Notes under the pieces: model-generated | The model's input: the letters and a program-made list of their open reading frames with translations, nothing else | Database searches by the model: none | Told to the model about the DNA's origin: nothing | Assembly (NCBI RefSeq): GCF_041410465.1 | Contig: NZ_CP166961.1 | Coordinates: 2,480,001-2,544,000 of the forward strand | Direction: 5' to 3' | Source of the DNA: Thalassotalea sp. 273M-4 | GTDB taxonomy: Bacteria > Pseudomonadota > Gammaproteobacteria > Enterobacterales > Alteromonadaceae | DNA: 64,000 nucleotides | Position numbers and translations under genes: made by a program | In this document: piece by piece, positions 47,333 through 58,336 of the stretch | How the letters are laid out: every line of letters begins with the position of its first letter | Numbering within the stretch: position 1 is the first letter of the stretch

Positions 47333-48668
47333 GTTGCCCCTCCAATACCAACTGGCTAAATTGCTCACCCCGTTCAATGTAATTCTTGAACATATCTAAG
47401 CTGGCACATGCAGGTGAAAGCAGCACGAGATCACCGTGCTTAGCCAGGGTTCTTGCCTTCGAAACGGCACTGGCTAAATCGTCAACTAGGTAGCTGTTCT
47501 TTGTTAATGAGGCGATTTTTTGTTTATCCCGACCAAAGCAAATGACGACATCGACTTTGTCTTTAAATACCGGTTTTAGCAACGAAAAATCGGCGCCTTT
47601 ACCATCACCACCCGCCAACAGAATCAAACGGTTTTGGGGGTTGTACAAACCTTCTATGGCAGCGATAGTTGCACCGACATTAGTGGCTTTTGAATCATTA
47701 ACCCACAGCACACCGTCGTTAGTTGCGACTTTTTCACAGCGATGCGCAAGTCCGGTAAAGGTTTTTAAGCCTTCCAACATTAATGTCATTGGCCAACCGA
47801 TAACATCGCCCATGGCAAGCGCTGCTAAGGCATTGGCAAAATTATGCTGACCGACAATCGCGAGCTCAGATGTGGCGATTAATTTGTTCTCACCTTGCGC
47901 TAAATAAATCTCTTTATGCTCAGTGATTAAACCAAATTGACTCGGCGCAGGTTGATCTAAACCAAAAGTAATGTCGCTTTGAGACTGCGTGACCGGCGAG
48001 GATGTTGGGTTTAACCTATCGTATACCGCAACGTCTGATTGTTGATAAATCTTTTGTTTTATCGCTTGGTAAGCGGCCATGGTTTTATGGCGATCGAGAT
48101 GATCATCACTGACATTTAGCACAGTCGCCGCTTCTGCATTCATCGACTGCATGGTTTCCAGCTGAAAACTTGAAAGCTCTAATATGATGAGTTCATAGTT
48201 TTGCCCAATAATATCCAGCACCGGTGTACCAATATTGCCTGCTAACGCGGCATCAACACCACATTGATTGGCCATGTGTGCCAACATACTTACAACGGTT
48301 GACTTACCATTTGAGCCAGTCACCGCAATGATAGGGATTTTATTTATGCGACAAAACAGCTCGACATCGCCTATCAATTCACTACCAGGTTTTAGAGCCC
48401 GCTGAATGGCTGGCATATTAATATCAACGCCAGGGCTTGCAATGACAAGATCAGCTTGACTGAGTTGCTCACTATGCCAATGACCGCAATACAGTCTTGC
48501 CTTAGGATTAATATCGGCTAAGGCTTGTTGACCTGGTGGCGCTTGGCGAGAATCTATCAGGCAAAAGTCCAGCCCTAATTGAGTTAAAAAACGCGCACAA
48601 GAAAGCCCAGTGGCTCCCAAACCGAGAACACAGATCTTCTTATTATGTAAAAAGTTAATCTCGTTCAT
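47319..48668 (-). CDS. murD: UDP-N-acetylmuramoyl-L-alanine--D-glutamate ligase
   Basis: MurD adds D-glutamate to UDP-MurNAc-L-Ala. From the ATG at 48668 ([21 protein letters not shown]) it is 449 aa. The longer frame from 48704 adds a 12-residue Asn-rich extension (MQINVRTNSNNN) that is not family-like, but neither start has a strong Shine-Dalgarno sequence. Motifs are [14 protein letters not shown] (ATP loop), [24 protein letters not shown] and [12 protein letters not shown]. It is followed by ftsW with overlap and preceded by mraY. Confidence 0.95.
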   Translation of the reverse strand: MNEINFLHNKKICVLGLGATGLSCARFLTQLGLDFCLIDSRQAPPGQQALADINPKARLYCGHWHSEQLSQADLVIASPGVDINMPAIQRALKPGSELIGDVELFCRINKIPIIAVTGSNGKSTVVSMLAHMANQCGVDAALAGNIGTPVLDIIGQNYELIILELSSFQLETMQSMNAEAATVLNVSDDHLDRHKTMAAYQAIKQKIYQQSDVAVYDRLNPTSSPVTQSQSDITFGLDQPAPSQFGLITEHKEIYLAQGENKLIATSELAIVGQHNFANALAALAMGDVIGWPMTLMLEGLKTFTGLAHRCEKVATNDGVLWVNDSKATNVGATIAAIEGLYNPQNRLILLAGGDGKGADFSLLKPVFKDKVDVVICFGRDKQKIASLTKNSYLVDDLASAVSKARTLAKHGDLVLLSPACASLDMFKNYIERGEQFSQLVLEGQHEHS

Positions 48669-48710
48669 ATTATTATTACTGTTTGTTCTCACGTTAATTT
48701 GCATCGTTTA

Positions 48711-49793
48711 TTAACGAAGCTTCAATGTTGCTAAACCAATTAATACCAGCACCACCGAAATGATCCAAAAGCGAACAATCACTCTTGGCTCAGGCCAGCC
48801 CTTTAATTCGTAATGATGATGAATTGGCGCCATTCTAAAAATTCTTTTAGCGCGCAATTTATACGAGCCCACCTGTAAAATCACCGACATGGTTTCAATA
48901 ACAAAAATACCGCCCATGATAAACAACACTAACTCTTGCTTAACCAATACCGCAATCACCCCAAGTAAAGCGCCTAAGGCAAGTGAGCCAACATCGCCCA
49001 TAAAAACCTGAGCTGGGTAGGTGTTAAACCACAAGAAGCCAAGACCGGCACCAACAATGGCGGTACAAACGACCACAAGTTCACTGACTTCACGAATATG
49101 AGGTAAATGTAAGTAAGCTGAAAAGTTGGCATTACCGGTGACATAGGCAAATACAGCAAACGCTGAGGCGACTAAAATGGTTGGGACAATGGCTAAGCCA
49201 TCTAGGCCGTCGGTTAAATTAACCGCATTCGATGCTCCGATGATCACAAAGTAGGTAAAAACAATATAAAACAACCCCAATTGTGGCATGACATCTTTGA
49301 TAAATGGGATTAACAACGATGTTTCCGTTGGAGATTGGGCATTGGCGTATAAAAATATGGCCACCGCAAGTGAGGCGACGGTTTGCCAAAAATACTTCCA
49401 GCGGGCAATTAAACCTTTAGGGTCTTTGCGGATCACTTTGCGATAGTCATCTAAAAAGCCAATCGCACCAAAACTTACGGTTACAAAAATAACGACTTGA
49501 ACATAAGCATTCGATAAATCAGTCCACAGCAACACACTTAGTAAAATGGTGCCCAAAATTAAAATGCCACCCATGGTCGGTGTCCCCGACTTTGACATAT
49601 GACTTTGTGGGCCATCATCACGAACGGTTTGACCTATTTGCATCGTTTGCAAATAACGAATCAACTTAGGCCCAAAATAGAGCGATGCGATAAGTGCGGT
49701 TAAGGTCGCAACGATGGCACGAAAAGTTAAATACGAAAAAACATTAAATACACTAAAATATTGGGTTAGAAAATCCCCGAGCCATACTAGCAT
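48711..49793 (-). CDS. mraY: Phospho-MurNAc-pentapeptide transferase MraY
   Basis: An inner-membrane enzyme that makes lipid I from UDP-MurNAc-pentapeptide and undecaprenyl phosphate. The 360-aa polytopic protein has PTMGGILIL, the catalytic-region [37 protein letters not shown], and the C-terminal histidine motif [13 protein letters not shown]. The ATG at 49793 overlaps murF by 7 nt. Confidence 0.97.
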   Translation of the reverse strand: MLVWLGDFLTQYFSVFNVFSYLTFRAIVATLTALIASLYFGPKLIRYLQTMQIGQTVRDDGPQSHMSKSGTPTMGGILILGTILLSVLLWTDLSNAYVQVVIFVTVSFGAIGFLDDYRKVIRKDPKGLIARWKYFWQTVASLAVAIFLYANAQSPTETSLLIPFIKDVMPQLGLFYIVFTYFVIIGASNAVNLTDGLDGLAIVPTILVASAFAVFAYVTGNANFSAYLHLPHIREVSELVVVCTAIVGAGLGFLWFNTYPAQVFMGDVGSLALGALLGVIAVLVKQELVLFIMGGIFVIETMSVILQVGSYKLRAKRIFRMAPIHHHYELKGWPEPRVIVRFWIISVVLVLIGLATLKLR

Positions 49794-51178
49794 GATGAGT
49801 TCTCCTGCCCTTTATTTGATGGGTATTGTTGCGCAATGTCTTTTACCACCAACTCCATACGCGCACTGCGTGAGCCTTTCACTAAAATGGTAAAGTGCTC
49901 ATCGCTGTTTGCTAACAAGTCGCTAAGGTGTTTAATTAGGGTTTCTCGAGAAGAGAAATGGGCTGAGCGTTGCTCATAAACCGCCGAAGTACTTTGACTT
50001 AATACCCCTAAGGTTAGTAAGTGCTCAATACCTTGCTCTTGAGCATATTCTCCAATTTCTTGATGGTACTGTCTGGCGTCTTCACCGAGCTCAGCCATAT
50101 CACCTAAAATCAGCATGCGAGTACCATCAAAGTTCGACAATAAACTTACTGCGGCTTTTACCGATTCCACATTCGCATTGTAAGTGTCATCAATAACCGT
50201 AAGTTTAGGTGATAACGTATGCAGGTTTAATCGCCCTTGTACCGGCGTCATTTGCTCCAAACCAAGCTTGATATCTTCTAGCGAGGTATCAAACTCAAGT
50301 GCTGCCGCTGCCGCCGCTATGGCATTGCTGACATTATGTTGACCTGGAATGGGCAACTCAATTTCGATTTCGCCTTGCTCAGTATGTAGGGTAAATTGAT
50401 AACACCCCACAAGGTTAGCTCGGGCATTGGTGCTATAACAGTCGGCTTTTTCAGTACTTGAAAATTGCTTAACCTGCAGTTTCTCCAAGCGCCATTGCCA
50501 TTCATTGCTGTGTAAAGCTTGCTGATTATAAATGGCCACACCATTTTCTGGTAAACCTGAAAAGATTTCACCTTTTGCCTTGGCAACACCGGTTAACGAA
50601 CCAAACCCCTCTAGGTGGGCTGCGGCAATATTGTTTATCATCGCAACATCAGGTTTGGTCAAGCTGGTGGTGTAAGCAATCTCACCCAAATGGTTGGCAC
50701 CAAGTTCAATAACCGCATACTGATGCTCGTGGGTTAGACGCAATAGAGTTAACGGCACCCCAATTTCGTTATTAAAGTTACCTTTAGTCGCCAGTACCTT
50801 GCCTTTGCGAGATAAAATAGCGGCCAACATTTCTTTCACCGTGGTTTTACCACTGCTACCGGTTATAGCCACGGTTTTAGGGTTTACCCTAGCTTTTACC
50901 AGCGCCGCCATTTTGCCCATCGCCTTGTAGCAATCTGCTACCACAAGTTGTGGAATATCAACGTTTTGTTGCTGCTCTACTAACGCGGCAAGGCAACCTT
51001 GCTCAGCCGCTTGTTGCACAAACTTATGACCGTCAAAGTTAGGCCCTTTTAAAGCGATAAAAAAATCGCCTGGTTGTAGTTGTCTTGAATCGGAGCAAAC
51101 CTGTTCAATTTGAATGTCAGCGCCAATAAGCTGACCATCTAGCTCTTGAGCCAATTCTTTTAGCGAAAATGGGATCAT
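49787..51178 (-). CDS. murF: UDP-MurNAc-tripeptide--D-alanyl-D-alanine ligase
   Basis: MurF adds the D-Ala-D-Ala dipeptide to complete the pentapeptide. The 463-aa protein has [19 protein letters not shown] in domain 1, the ATP loop [26 protein letters not shown], and [16 protein letters not shown]. Its ATG overlaps the murE stop by one base (TAATG), a classic coupling arrangement. It converts the MurE product using the DdlB product from the same cluster. Confidence 0.96.
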   Translation of the reverse strand: MIPFSLKELAQELDGQLIGADIQIEQVCSDSRQLQPGDFFIALKGPNFDGHKFVQQAAEQGCLAALVEQQQNVDIPQLVVADCYKAMGKMAALVKARVNPKTVAITGSSGKTTVKEMLAAILSRKGKVLATKGNFNNEIGVPLTLLRLTHEHQYAVIELGANHLGEIAYTTSLTKPDVAMINNIAAAHLEGFGSLTGVAKAKGEIFSGLPENGVAIYNQQALHSNEWQWRLEKLQVKQFSSTEKADCYSTNARANLVGCYQFTLHTEQGEIEIELPIPGQHNVSNAIAAAAAALEFDTSLEDIKLGLEQMTPVQGRLNLHTLSPKLTVIDDTYNANVESVKAAVSLLSNFDGTRMLILGDMAELGEDARQYHQEIGEYAQEQGIEHLLTLGVLSQSTSAVYEQRSAHFSSRETLIKHLSDLLANSDEHFTILVKGSRSARMELVVKDIAQQYPSNKGQENSSC

Positions 51179-52719
51179 TAGCTTGCTTCCCCCAAATAAT
51201 ACTTACGCACGAGTTCTCGCTCCTCATAGGGCAATTTTTGATTGCCAATGATGGTGTAATCTTCATGGCCTTTACCTGCGCAAAGTACCATATCGTTTTC
51301 TTTTGCCTGTGCTAAAGCATGTAAAACCGCCTGTTGGCGATCGAGTATGACTTTGACACGGGCTTGTTGGTGTTTTGTCTTATGAATCCCAGCCAAAATA
51401 TCATTAACAATATGCTGAGGTTCTTCGGTTCTGGGGTTATCATTGGTTAGGATAACGTGATCCGCATGTTGCACGGCAATGCTGCCCATAATAGCACGCT
51501 TACCTGGGTCTCTATCGCCACCGCAACCAAATACCAGCCAAACGTTGCCCAAACAATGCTGTTTGACCGACTCTAGCGCTTTTTCAAGCCCATCCGGTGT
51601 ATGGGCATAATCAACCACTGCGGTGGCTTGATTCACGCCAGTGAAGGCTTCCATTCGACCGGGAACCGCCAGTAAGTTTGAGCAGTGCTTAATCAGAGAC
51701 TTTAATTCAATGCCTTGCACCAATAACACGGCTAAGGCAGCTAACAAGTTACTGACATTAAAAACACCAAGTAAATTACTGTCAATTTGCGCCTGTCCCC
51801 AACTTGTGTCTAAGCTGAACCGAACCCCGCGATTATGACATAAAATATCACGTGCATGCAGGTATTGTTGGTTGGCTGGAACATCAAAATCAGGCTCAAC
51901 GCTAAACAATACCGTCGGGTTACCTGAAGGTAATTGACTGACATATTGATGACTAACAGGATCATCCGCGTTGAGCACCCAAGTTTGCTGTTTGTTACCT
52001 TCAAATAAGCGCCTTTTAGCCAACTGATAGGCCTGCATGGAACCATGAAAATCAAGATGATCTCGACTTAAGTTGGTAAAGACGGCGACGTCAACCATCT
52101 TGCTATCGACACGAGATTGACTTAACGCATGCGATGAAACTTCCATCGCTACATGCTCAATGTTATCGTGAACAAAACCGGCAAATAGGTGTTGTAATGT
52201 GGTTGGCCCAGGGGTGGTATTGTTGATATCAATTAACTGTCCCAAACGTCCAGCGCCAAGGGTGCCTATAATCGCACTGGGTTGATGCTGGGCTTCGAAC
52301 AATTGCGCGATTAATTGACTGCAAGTGGTTTTACCGTTAGTTCCGGTAATACCATAAACCTTAAGTGACTGTTTAGGTTGATTATAATAAAGAGCACTTA
52401 AATCTTTTAACTGCTCTGCCAATTGATAAAACGCAATCACTTGAACACTGGTTGCGCCTAACGCTATCGTGCTAATCTGGCCATGCTGCGATTTATGTTC
52501 GCATTGAGCAATCACAAGTGCAGCCCCATTGGTAATGGCCATGTCGATAAACTGTTGCCCATTTAATGCACTACCTTGAACGGCGGCAAAAATATCGTCT
52601 GGTTCAACCAAACGCGAGTCGTTGACCAATTTTTTAGTGGCAATGGGGTCGATATTTATGCCAAAGTGCGAAAGCGCTTGCGCAATTGAAAAAGCTTCGT
52701 AAGCTAACGGGTTAAGCAT
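51178..52719 (-). CDS. murE: UDP-MurNAc-L-Ala-D-Glu--meso-DAP ligase
   Basis: MurE adds the third peptide residue. The meso-diaminopimelate-specific motif DNPR is present (LTNDNPRTEEP), so the stem peptide should carry DAP. Other motifs are VNDSRLVEPDDIFAAVQG, ITGTNGKTTCSQLI, TNLSRDHLDFHG and VVDYAHTPDGLEKAL. It is 513 aa (495 in E. coli). It overlaps ftsI by 8 nt. Confidence 0.96.
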   Translation of the reverse strand: MLNPLAYEAFSIAQALSHFGINIDPIATKKLVNDSRLVEPDDIFAAVQGSALNGQQFIDMAITNGAALVIAQCEHKSQHGQISTIALGATSVQVIAFYQLAEQLKDLSALYYNQPKQSLKVYGITGTNGKTTCSQLIAQLFEAQHQPSAIIGTLGAGRLGQLIDINNTTPGPTTLQHLFAGFVHDNIEHVAMEVSSHALSQSRVDSKMVDVAVFTNLSRDHLDFHGSMQAYQLAKRRLFEGNKQQTWVLNADDPVSHQYVSQLPSGNPTVLFSVEPDFDVPANQQYLHARDILCHNRGVRFSLDTSWGQAQIDSNLLGVFNVSNLLAALAVLLVQGIELKSLIKHCSNLLAVPGRMEAFTGVNQATAVVDYAHTPDGLEKALESVKQHCLGNVWLVFGCGGDRDPGKRAIMGSIAVQHADHVILTNDNPRTEEPQHIVNDILAGIHKTKHQQARVKVILDRQQAVLHALAQAKENDMVLCAGKGHEDYTIIGNQKLPYEERELVRKYYLGEAS

Positions 52720-54463
52720 CGTTATCTCCTACTTGCTTTATAGAGGTATATTGCGTTAGCGACTCATCGTCGGGCGCGATATTTAAATACTGTAATGAAC
52801 CCGCCATAATTTTTGAAAATACTGGGGCCGCAACTTCACCACCATGATATAAGTCACCGCCGGGTTCGTTAATTACCACAACGACCGCCAATTTCGGATC
52901 GGAAACCGGCGCTACCCCGGCAAAAATGCCGACATAATCGTTACCATAGCCACCACCTGCTGCCGGTTTTACGGCGGTTCCGGTTTTACCCGCAACGCGA
53001 TAGCCTTCGACTTTGGCACGATACCCACCACCTTCACTGACCACATCCTCTAACATATTTAAGACGGCTTGGCTGTTGTTTTTTGATAACACCCGCTCAC
53101 CCGCCGATAACGGCGCATCTTTGAGTACCGTAAGGGGTTTCTTGATCCCACCGTTACCAATAGTTGCATAAAATCTAGCCAGTTGCAGTGGGCTAATTGC
53201 CAAACCATAGCCGTACGATAAACTTGCTAATTCGTGTTGCGACCAGCGATATCTATCCGATAGCATGCCCGATGATTCACCGATTAACCCAGACCCCGTA
53301 TCTTCAGAAAAGCCCATTTCAAAAAACTTACCTAAAAAGAAATCTTTGGGTAATTCAAGCGCTAAACGACTGGTGCCCATATTGGAAGATTTTTGCAATA
53401 CTTCGGATAAGCTCAGTTTGCCGTAGTTTCTTGGATCGCTTACTCGGCGTCCTCCCAGAGTCATCCAACCTGGCGATGTATTGACTACCGCGTCTTTGCT
53501 CACCGAACCAAATTCAAGCGCGGTTAACACCGTCAGCGGTTTCATTGTTGAACCCGGTTCAAAGATATCGGTGATGGCGCGGTTTCGAAACCTATGTGGT
53601 GCCACCCCACGGCGATTATTGGGGTTATAAGAAGGGCCATTTACCATGGCTAATATTTCACCGCTATCGACATCAACGACAACAGCCGAACCAGATACCG
53701 CTTTAAACGATTTTATTGCTGATTTTAACTCTCGATAAGCCAAAGCTTGGATGCGCTGGTCAACCGACAGCATAACATCTTGTGGTTGCTCTGCTTCGGT
53801 TTCTTCGAGGATTTCAATTCGACGCCCTTTGGCATCTTTTCGGTATTTTTTCTGCCCCGACTTGCCAGTAAGTTGTTTATCAAAGAGCCGCTCTAAACCT
53901 TCAATACCTCGGTCATCAACGTCGGTAAAGCCAACCAAATGGGCACTGATTTCAGCCGATGGATAAAAGCGTTTAGACTCTTTTCGTAAGTAAATCCCAG
54001 GGATCTTAAGCTCTTTAATGTAGTTAGCCATCGAAGGCGAGATATGACGAGCCAAGTAGCGAAAACGTTTTTTAGGGTTGGTACCGATACGCTCTTTTAG
54101 GGTATTGAGCTCAAGCCCAAGCACATCAGCCAAGGCGTTTAAGCGCCTGGTTTTATCAAGGCCACCTTGGTCAATCACTACTTTGGGATCGGCCCAAACG
54201 GTTTGTACCGGCACACTGACCGCAAGCTCAACCCCGTTACGATCAAGAATTGAGGCGCGATGACTGGCCTTCGCAGCATTACGAATAGTGGTGTTATCAC
54301 CACGGCTGATCAAGCCTTCAGGTTCAATAACTTGAATATAAGCTGCGCGCGCCATTATCGAAAAATACACGCTACATATTAAGCCCAAAACGGCATAAAA
54401 CCGCCAGCCGTTGGCTGTCGGTTTTATGGTCTTTTTGGCTTTGGTATTTTTCTTTGTTGTCAT
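52712..54463 (-). CDS. ftsI: Septal peptidoglycan transpeptidase FtsI (PBP3)
   Basis: A bitopic class B PBP that cross-links septal peptidoglycan. The 583-aa protein has a basic cytoplasmic tail (KKNTKAKKTIKPTANG), one transmembrane helix (about 23-43), the dimerisation/pedestal domain, and the transpeptidase domain. Catalytic motifs are S305-T-M-K (FEPGSTMKPL), the SSN triad (LQKSSNMGTS) and KTGT (AGKTGTAVKP). It overlaps ftsL by 4 nt. Confidence 0.97.
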   Translation of the reverse strand: MTTKKNTKAKKTIKPTANGWRFYAVLGLICSVYFSIMARAAYIQVIEPEGLISRGDNTTIRNAAKASHRASILDRNGVELAVSVPVQTVWADPKVVIDQGGLDKTRRLNALADVLGLELNTLKERIGTNPKKRFRYLARHISPSMANYIKELKIPGIYLRKESKRFYPSAEISAHLVGFTDVDDRGIEGLERLFDKQLTGKSGQKKYRKDAKGRRIEILEETEAEQPQDVMLSVDQRIQALAYRELKSAIKSFKAVSGSAVVVDVDSGEILAMVNGPSYNPNNRRGVAPHRFRNRAITDIFEPGSTMKPLTVLTALEFGSVSKDAVVNTSPGWMTLGGRRVSDPRNYGKLSLSEVLQKSSNMGTSRLALELPKDFFLGKFFEMGFSEDTGSGLIGESSGMLSDRYRWSQHELASLSYGYGLAISPLQLARFYATIGNGGIKKPLTVLKDAPLSAGERVLSKNNSQAVLNMLEDVVSEGGGYRAKVEGYRVAGKTGTAVKPAAGGGYGNDYVGIFAGVAPVSDPKLAVVVVINEPGGDLYHGGEVAAPVFSKIMAGSLQYLNIAPDDESLTQYTSIKQVGDNDA

Positions 54464-54774
54464 GGTAATTTTATAATGACTTCTTCATTAGGTTTAGGTC
54501 GTAGCATTTCCAACTTTCGTTGCGCGCTTATTTCTATTTCGCTATGTTCCGCCAACGCATTTTGCTCTAATAATAAGTTTCGCCATTCAATGTCTAAAGC
54601 GTCTCGTTGACTGTAAAGTTGCTCTAATTCTATTGTTGTTTGTCGATTTAAATGGGTTAAGTAAACCACGCTAAATGCTGACCCTAAAACAAATAACATC
54701 AGCAAAAACGAGAAACTGTGGTGTTTAATATCTCGCCAAATCTCCAGGGTTAATACAAACTTACCCGAAGCCAT
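54460..54774 (-). CDS. ftsL: Cell division protein FtsL
   Basis: A 104-aa bitopic protein that forms the FtsQLB complex. It has a short cytoplasmic N-terminus, a transmembrane helix (FLLMLFVLGSAFSVVYLTHL, about 22-41) and a periplasmic leucine-zipper-like coiled coil (RQTTIELEQLYSQRDALDIEW). It ends with the typical LEMLRP-containing segment. It is positioned between rsmH (2-nt gap) and ftsI (4-nt overlap), which supports the call because FtsL is poorly conserved. Confidence 0.92.
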   Translation of the reverse strand: MASGKFVLTLEIWRDIKHHSFSFLLMLFVLGSAFSVVYLTHLNRQTTIELEQLYSQRDALDIEWRNLLLEQNALAEHSEIEISAQRKLEMLRPKPNEEVIIKLP

Positions 54775-54776
54775 AG

Positions 54777-55721
54777 CTAGTCCTTAGCCAACCTAACCGC
54801 AACGCGCATCACTGAACTACGAGAACGAACGTTTTCACTGACTTCGGTTTTAGACGGCTTTAACTTTTTCCCAACCAAGGCCAGCTTTTTACCTTTTTGT
54901 AACTCTGCTTCAGTCACTGGCATACCTCGAGGTACTTTTTTGCCCTGACTGTGTTTTTTCATAAATTGTTTTATTAATCTGTCTTCCAACGAGTGAAAGC
55001 TTATTACCACCAAACGGCCACCCTCACTAAGTACATCTAAAGACGCATTTATCGCGTCCTCAATTTGCTCAAGCTCACTGTTGATGTACATTCTTATCGC
55101 TTGAAAACTTCGTGTAGCTGGATGCTTTTTAATTTCGCGCTGAGGGGCTGCTTGCTTAATAATATTTGCCAACTGCCCTGTTGTGGTGATTTCTTCAATG
55201 TCTCTAGCGTCAACAATCGCGTTGGCGATACGCCACGCATGTTTTTCTTCACCAAAGGTTCTTAATACCCAAGTAATGTCTTCAACATCGGCTTTATTTA
55301 GCCACTGTTCAGCGGTTTGCCCCTTACTGGTATCCATGCGCATATCCAAAGGGCCGTCTTTCATAAAACTAAAGCCACGATTAGGATCGTCTAACTGCGG
55401 TGACGACACACCTAAATCAAGCAAGATACCATCAACCTTATCGTTGATCTCAAGCTCTTTAGCAATATCGCTCAAATTAGAAAATCCATCGTGAACAATA
55501 CGAAAACGCGGATCATCTTTAAATTTTTGTGCAGCTTCTATTGCGCTAGGATCTCGATCAATAGCAATTAATCGTCCGTTTTCACCCAAGGTATTTAAAA
55601 TTAACCCTGAATGGCCGCCGCGACCAAAAGTACAATCGATATAGGTGCCGTTTGGTTTTATATCTAAACCATCAACTGCTTCTTGTAATAAAACCGAAAT
55701 ATGGGAAAAGTTTGTATTCAT
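54777..55721 (-). CDS. rsmH: 16S rRNA (cytosine-1402-N4)-methyltransferase RsmH (MraW)
   Basis: RsmH methylates N4 of C1402 in 16S rRNA, tuning decoding-site fidelity. The 314-aa protein has the SAM-binding start [13 protein letters not shown] and [35 protein letters not shown] (given in part), [15 protein letters not shown] and [14 protein letters not shown] are all diagnostic. It lies 2 nt after mraZ. Confidence 0.97.
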   Translation of the reverse strand: MNTNFSHISVLLQEAVDGLDIKPNGTYIDCTFGRGGHSGLILNTLGENGRLIAIDRDPSAIEAAQKFKDDPRFRIVHDGFSNLSDIAKELEINDKVDGILLDLGVSSPQLDDPNRGFSFMKDGPLDMRMDTSKGQTAEQWLNKADVEDITWVLRTFGEEKHAWRIANAIVDARDIEEITTTGQLANIIKQAAPQREIKKHPATRSFQAIRMYINSELEQIEDAINASLDVLSEGGRLVVISFHSLEDRLIKQFMKKHSQGKKVPRGMPVTEAELQKGKKLALVGKKLKPSKTEVSENVRSRSSVMRVAVRLAKD

Positions 55722-55723
55722 AA

Positions 55724-56182
55724 TTAAAGTGATAAATCTAATAAGCGGTCTGTAAATTCGACTTGGCCATTTCTAATGTCCTCTTGACCTTGTTTCTGGT
55801 CTTGAATCCATAGTGTTTCGTCCCAAATTTCGAATTTATTGAATAAACCAACTAGCATAACGTTCTTGCTAAGTTGAGCATGTTGTCGCAATACACCATT
55901 TAGTAATAAGCGACCATTTTTATCTAAAAAACATTCCGTTGCATTACCCAGTAAAATACGTTTAATGATTCGCTCACTTCGATTCATGTCTGACAGGCGA
56001 CTGAGTTTAATTTCTAAATCTTCCCATTCAGGCAGAGGATAAAGCAGTAAGCACGGGCTTTCGGTATGCAAAGTACAAATCATTTTACCATCAAATTCAG
56101 AAAAAACGGTGTCCCGATGCCGTGTTGGTATCGTAATTCTGTTTTTACTGTCTAAGGTAACACTGCTTGTACCACTGAACAT
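55724..56182 (-). CDS. mraZ: Transcriptional regulator MraZ
   Basis: MraZ is a double-AbrB-fold, ring-forming DNA-binding protein that represses its own dcw operon. The 152-aa sequence has two SpoVT/AbrB-like repeats: [19 protein letters not shown] in the first half and [18 protein letters not shown] in the second. It is the first gene of the dcw cluster. Three MraZ boxes lie 53-77 nt upstream of the start, next to a sigma-70 promoter. Confidence 0.96.
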   Translation of the reverse strand: MFSGTSSVTLDSKNRITIPTRHRDTVFSEFDGKMICTLHTESPCLLLYPLPEWEDLEIKLSRLSDMNRSERIIKRILLGNATECFLDKNGRLLLNGVLRQHAQLSKNVMLVGLFNKFEIWDETLWIQDQKQGQEDIRNGQVEFTDRLLDLSL

Positions 56183-56234
56183 TTGTTTTGTTTATGGCTT
56201 ATTTGGCGGTTTATTATTTATAAATTCCAAAAAG

Positions 56235-56259
56235 ATCCACATTTCTCCACTTTTTCCCA
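56235..56259 (-). promoter_or_regulatory. Three MraZ boxes upstream of mraZ
   Basis: On the minus strand TGGGA, TGGAG and TGGAT recur with an exact 10-bp period (plus 56255-56259, 56245-56249, 56235-56239). This matches the known TGGGN repeats with 5-nt spacers bound by MraZ. Confidence 0.85.
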
Positions 56260-56268
56260 CTTCCGTAC

Positions 56269-56298
56269 AGTTTAGTGACAATTGTCAATGATTGTCAA
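56269..56298 (-). promoter_or_regulatory. Sigma-70 promoter of the dcw cluster
   Basis: On the minus strand TTGACA (plus 56293-56298), an 18-nt spacer and TAAACT (plus 56269-56274). A second TTGACA occurs 11 nt downstream. The predicted start is just upstream of the MraZ boxes. Confidence 0.6.
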
Positions 56299-56502
56299 GT
56301 ACGCTCAGTTGATAAAAATAGCGCCAGAAAATGGCCTAAAATCGAACATCCAGGAACGTTTTACCGATGTGGTTTTTAAGGGGGAGTATGGTGGGTATTT
56401 TACCCTAGTTTGGCTGCGGATTTATGACTATTTACATTAAAATTATGATCAATTGTGACTCTGGTGTCATAAAGTGGGAAAAGGTGTAGGGGTAAAAAAG
56501 AT

Positions 56503-56533
56503 GCTCACGAAAAAAGCGTTAGTTTTTGTGAGC
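56503..56533 (-). terminator. Terminator of the GH43 gene
   Basis: Stem GCTCACGAAAAA / TTTTTGTGAGC with a T-rich tract following on the minus strand, about 60 nt beyond the stop codon. Confidence 0.75.
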
Positions 56534-56547
56534 GTATACTCTGGTTT

Positions 56548-56584
56548 AAGCGCCATCACCATTTGTCATGGTAATGGCCGCTTA
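56548..56584 (-). other. Hairpin directly after the GH43 stop
   Basis: TAAGCG-CCAT-ACCAT pairs with ATGGT-ATGG-CGCTTA around a 5-nt loop, with one C-A mismatch and one bulge. There is no T-run. It may protect the mRNA 3' end or support the terminator that follows. Confidence 0.5.
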
Positions 56585-56591
56585 TAACAGA

Positions 56592-58235
56592 TTACTCTGG
56601 CAAAGACTCTTGGTAGTCAAAAAAATCAAAATCGGCGTGATTTTGCATCCCAGTTAAATCCTGACAGCAAACCCCAACAAAAGCGCCAGTAAAGTTTGCC
56701 CCCTCCCCTTTTCCGGCTTCATCACTCAAAATAGCCGCATCCAGCTCAATAGGTAATGGCACAAAATGCTGACCATCAATGGAGTAAGAATAAACCAGCT
56801 TGTGATAATCCACATTGGCTCTTAAATACACCGGGGTGTTATCAGGTAATGCAATTAAAGCGTCCCATAATGGAAATTTGGCGGTTAACGACAAGTCCCC
56901 TTCACAGCTCATAATCGATAAATACTTACCCTTTTCTTCATCGTAAGAAATGAACAAGTAATGAAACTTACTGGCGTTATAATAATTGATAAGCCCCGCC
57001 TGATGCTGAAAATCTGTTGGTGTAAATTCAACTTTCGTGGTGGCCTGAAACGTGAACGCTTGCTGTCTTCTGGCGATCAGGGCTTGGGTGAATGGACTGC
57101 CCACCGATTCTCGCCCCTTAAGTCTTAAATAACCAGGTCGTTCGCTTAAACTCATAAAGTCATCAGGGTAAGGCGTGCGTAACCATTGAAAGTCAATCGC
57201 CAGTTCGGTCTCGTTAAAATCCTCAAAATGGCACTGATGCTTTAATTCATTGACGCTACCATCAGGTAAATCAATATATGCTTGACCAACTTTTGCTCCG
57301 GCCTCAGGGTTCTGTTGCGCCAGCCTAAACCACTTATCTTGGGTATAAATAAGTTTTTGAATCGACGTTTCTCTGCCCATTGGGCTTAATTTTTTGTCTG
57401 TTATTGGGCGCGAACTTAAGTGAACAAAATAATAATCACCACTGGGAGTTTGGACAATGTCACCATGACCGGTTCGCTGTAAATAAGCATTGGGGCTGTC
57501 TTTAGCGCTAATAAAATGCCCTAAAGGGTCAACCTCATAAGGGCCGGTTATGCTCTTACTTCGGGCCATGGTTTGAGCATGGTTATAGCCCGTTCCCCCT
57601 TCGGCAACAGATAAAAAGTAATACCCATCCTTTTTATAAAGGTGAGGGCCTTCTGTGAAGCCAAGCTCTGAACCGGCAAAAATAAAGTGACGTTGTCCAA
57701 TCAAGCACTCTTGTTGTTCACAATACTCTTGAAGCACAATGCCCTGAAAGAACGTCCGGTCAGGGCGGTGATCCCAAACCATATTTAAAAACCATTTGCG
57801 GCCATCATCATCGTGAAATAACGAAGGGTCAAAGCCACTGCTATTCACATGTACTGGTGTCGACCATTCGCCATCTATGGAATCGCAAGTGGTAATATAA
57901 TTATGGGTATCTTTAAATACCCCATCAAAGCGCTTAACATCGGTGAATACTAGGTAAAACTTACCTTGTTCATATGTCAAACATGGCGCCCAAACCCCGC
58001 AAGAGTCAGGATTACCAAGCATATTAAGTAAGTCTTCTCGATTTAACGGCCTGGCAATTAAAGTCCAGTTGACTAAATCTTTTGAATGATGAATTTGCAC
58101 CCCGGGGTACCATTCAAAAGTCGAGGTAGCAATATAGTAATCATCATTAACCCGGCAAATGGAAGGGTCGGGATTAAAACCAGGTAAAATAGGGTTATTT
58201 ATTTTATCGGCTCGTAACGGATGTTGTGTTGTCAT
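56592..58235 (-). CDS. Glycoside hydrolase family 43 beta-xylosidase-like enzyme
   Basis: A 547-aa five-bladed beta-propeller hydrolase that probably releases xylose (or arabinose) from short xylosides. Catalytic residues are visible: D23 base (GFNPDPSICR), D136 pKa modulator (SGFDPSLFHD) and E195 acid (GFTEGPHLYK). The C-terminal part (from about residue 340) is a beta-sandwich as in GH43 subfamily 11-type XynB. No signal peptide is visible, so it acts in the cytosol on imported oligosaccharides. The ATG at 58235 has GGTG upstream; the longer frame start is a false hydrophobic extension. Neighbours are a Gfo/Idh oxidoreductase and a sugar permease. Substrate is inferred from family. Confidence 0.88.
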   Translation of the reverse strand: MTTQHPLRADKINNPILPGFNPDPSICRVNDDYYIATSTFEWYPGVQIHHSKDLVNWTLIARPLNREDLLNMLGNPDSCGVWAPCLTYEQGKFYLVFTDVKRFDGVFKDTHNYITTCDSIDGEWSTPVHVNSSGFDPSLFHDDDGRKWFLNMVWDHRPDRTFFQGIVLQEYCEQQECLIGQRHFIFAGSELGFTEGPHLYKKDGYYFLSVAEGGTGYNHAQTMARSKSITGPYEVDPLGHFISAKDSPNAYLQRTGHGDIVQTPSGDYYFVHLSSRPITDKKLSPMGRETSIQKLIYTQDKWFRLAQQNPEAGAKVGQAYIDLPDGSVNELKHQCHFEDFNETELAIDFQWLRTPYPDDFMSLSERPGYLRLKGRESVGSPFTQALIARRQQAFTFQATTKVEFTPTDFQHQAGLINYYNASKFHYLFISYDEEKGKYLSIMSCEGDLSLTAKFPLWDALIALPDNTPVYLRANVDYHKLVYSYSIDGQHFVPLPIELDAAILSDEAGKGEGANFTGAFVGVCCQDLTGMQNHADFDFFDYQESLPE

Positions 58236-58336
58236 GTATTCACCAATTATTGTGACGATAATTAAGCCTAAGAATAACCTCAATTATCGTATCTATCTAA
58301 TGCAATTACTTGGGATTTAGGCTTTGAGCTAAACGG

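Larger units (their letters stand above)
56183..56591. other. dcw promoter region and junction with the sugar-use module
   Basis: This 409-nt spacer contains the mraZ promoter and operator (56235-56298) and two hairpins downstream of the GH43 gene (56503-56533 and 56548-56584). It marks the right end of the long E. coli-like block. cra, which precedes mraZ in E. coli, is not here. Confidence 0.7.
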
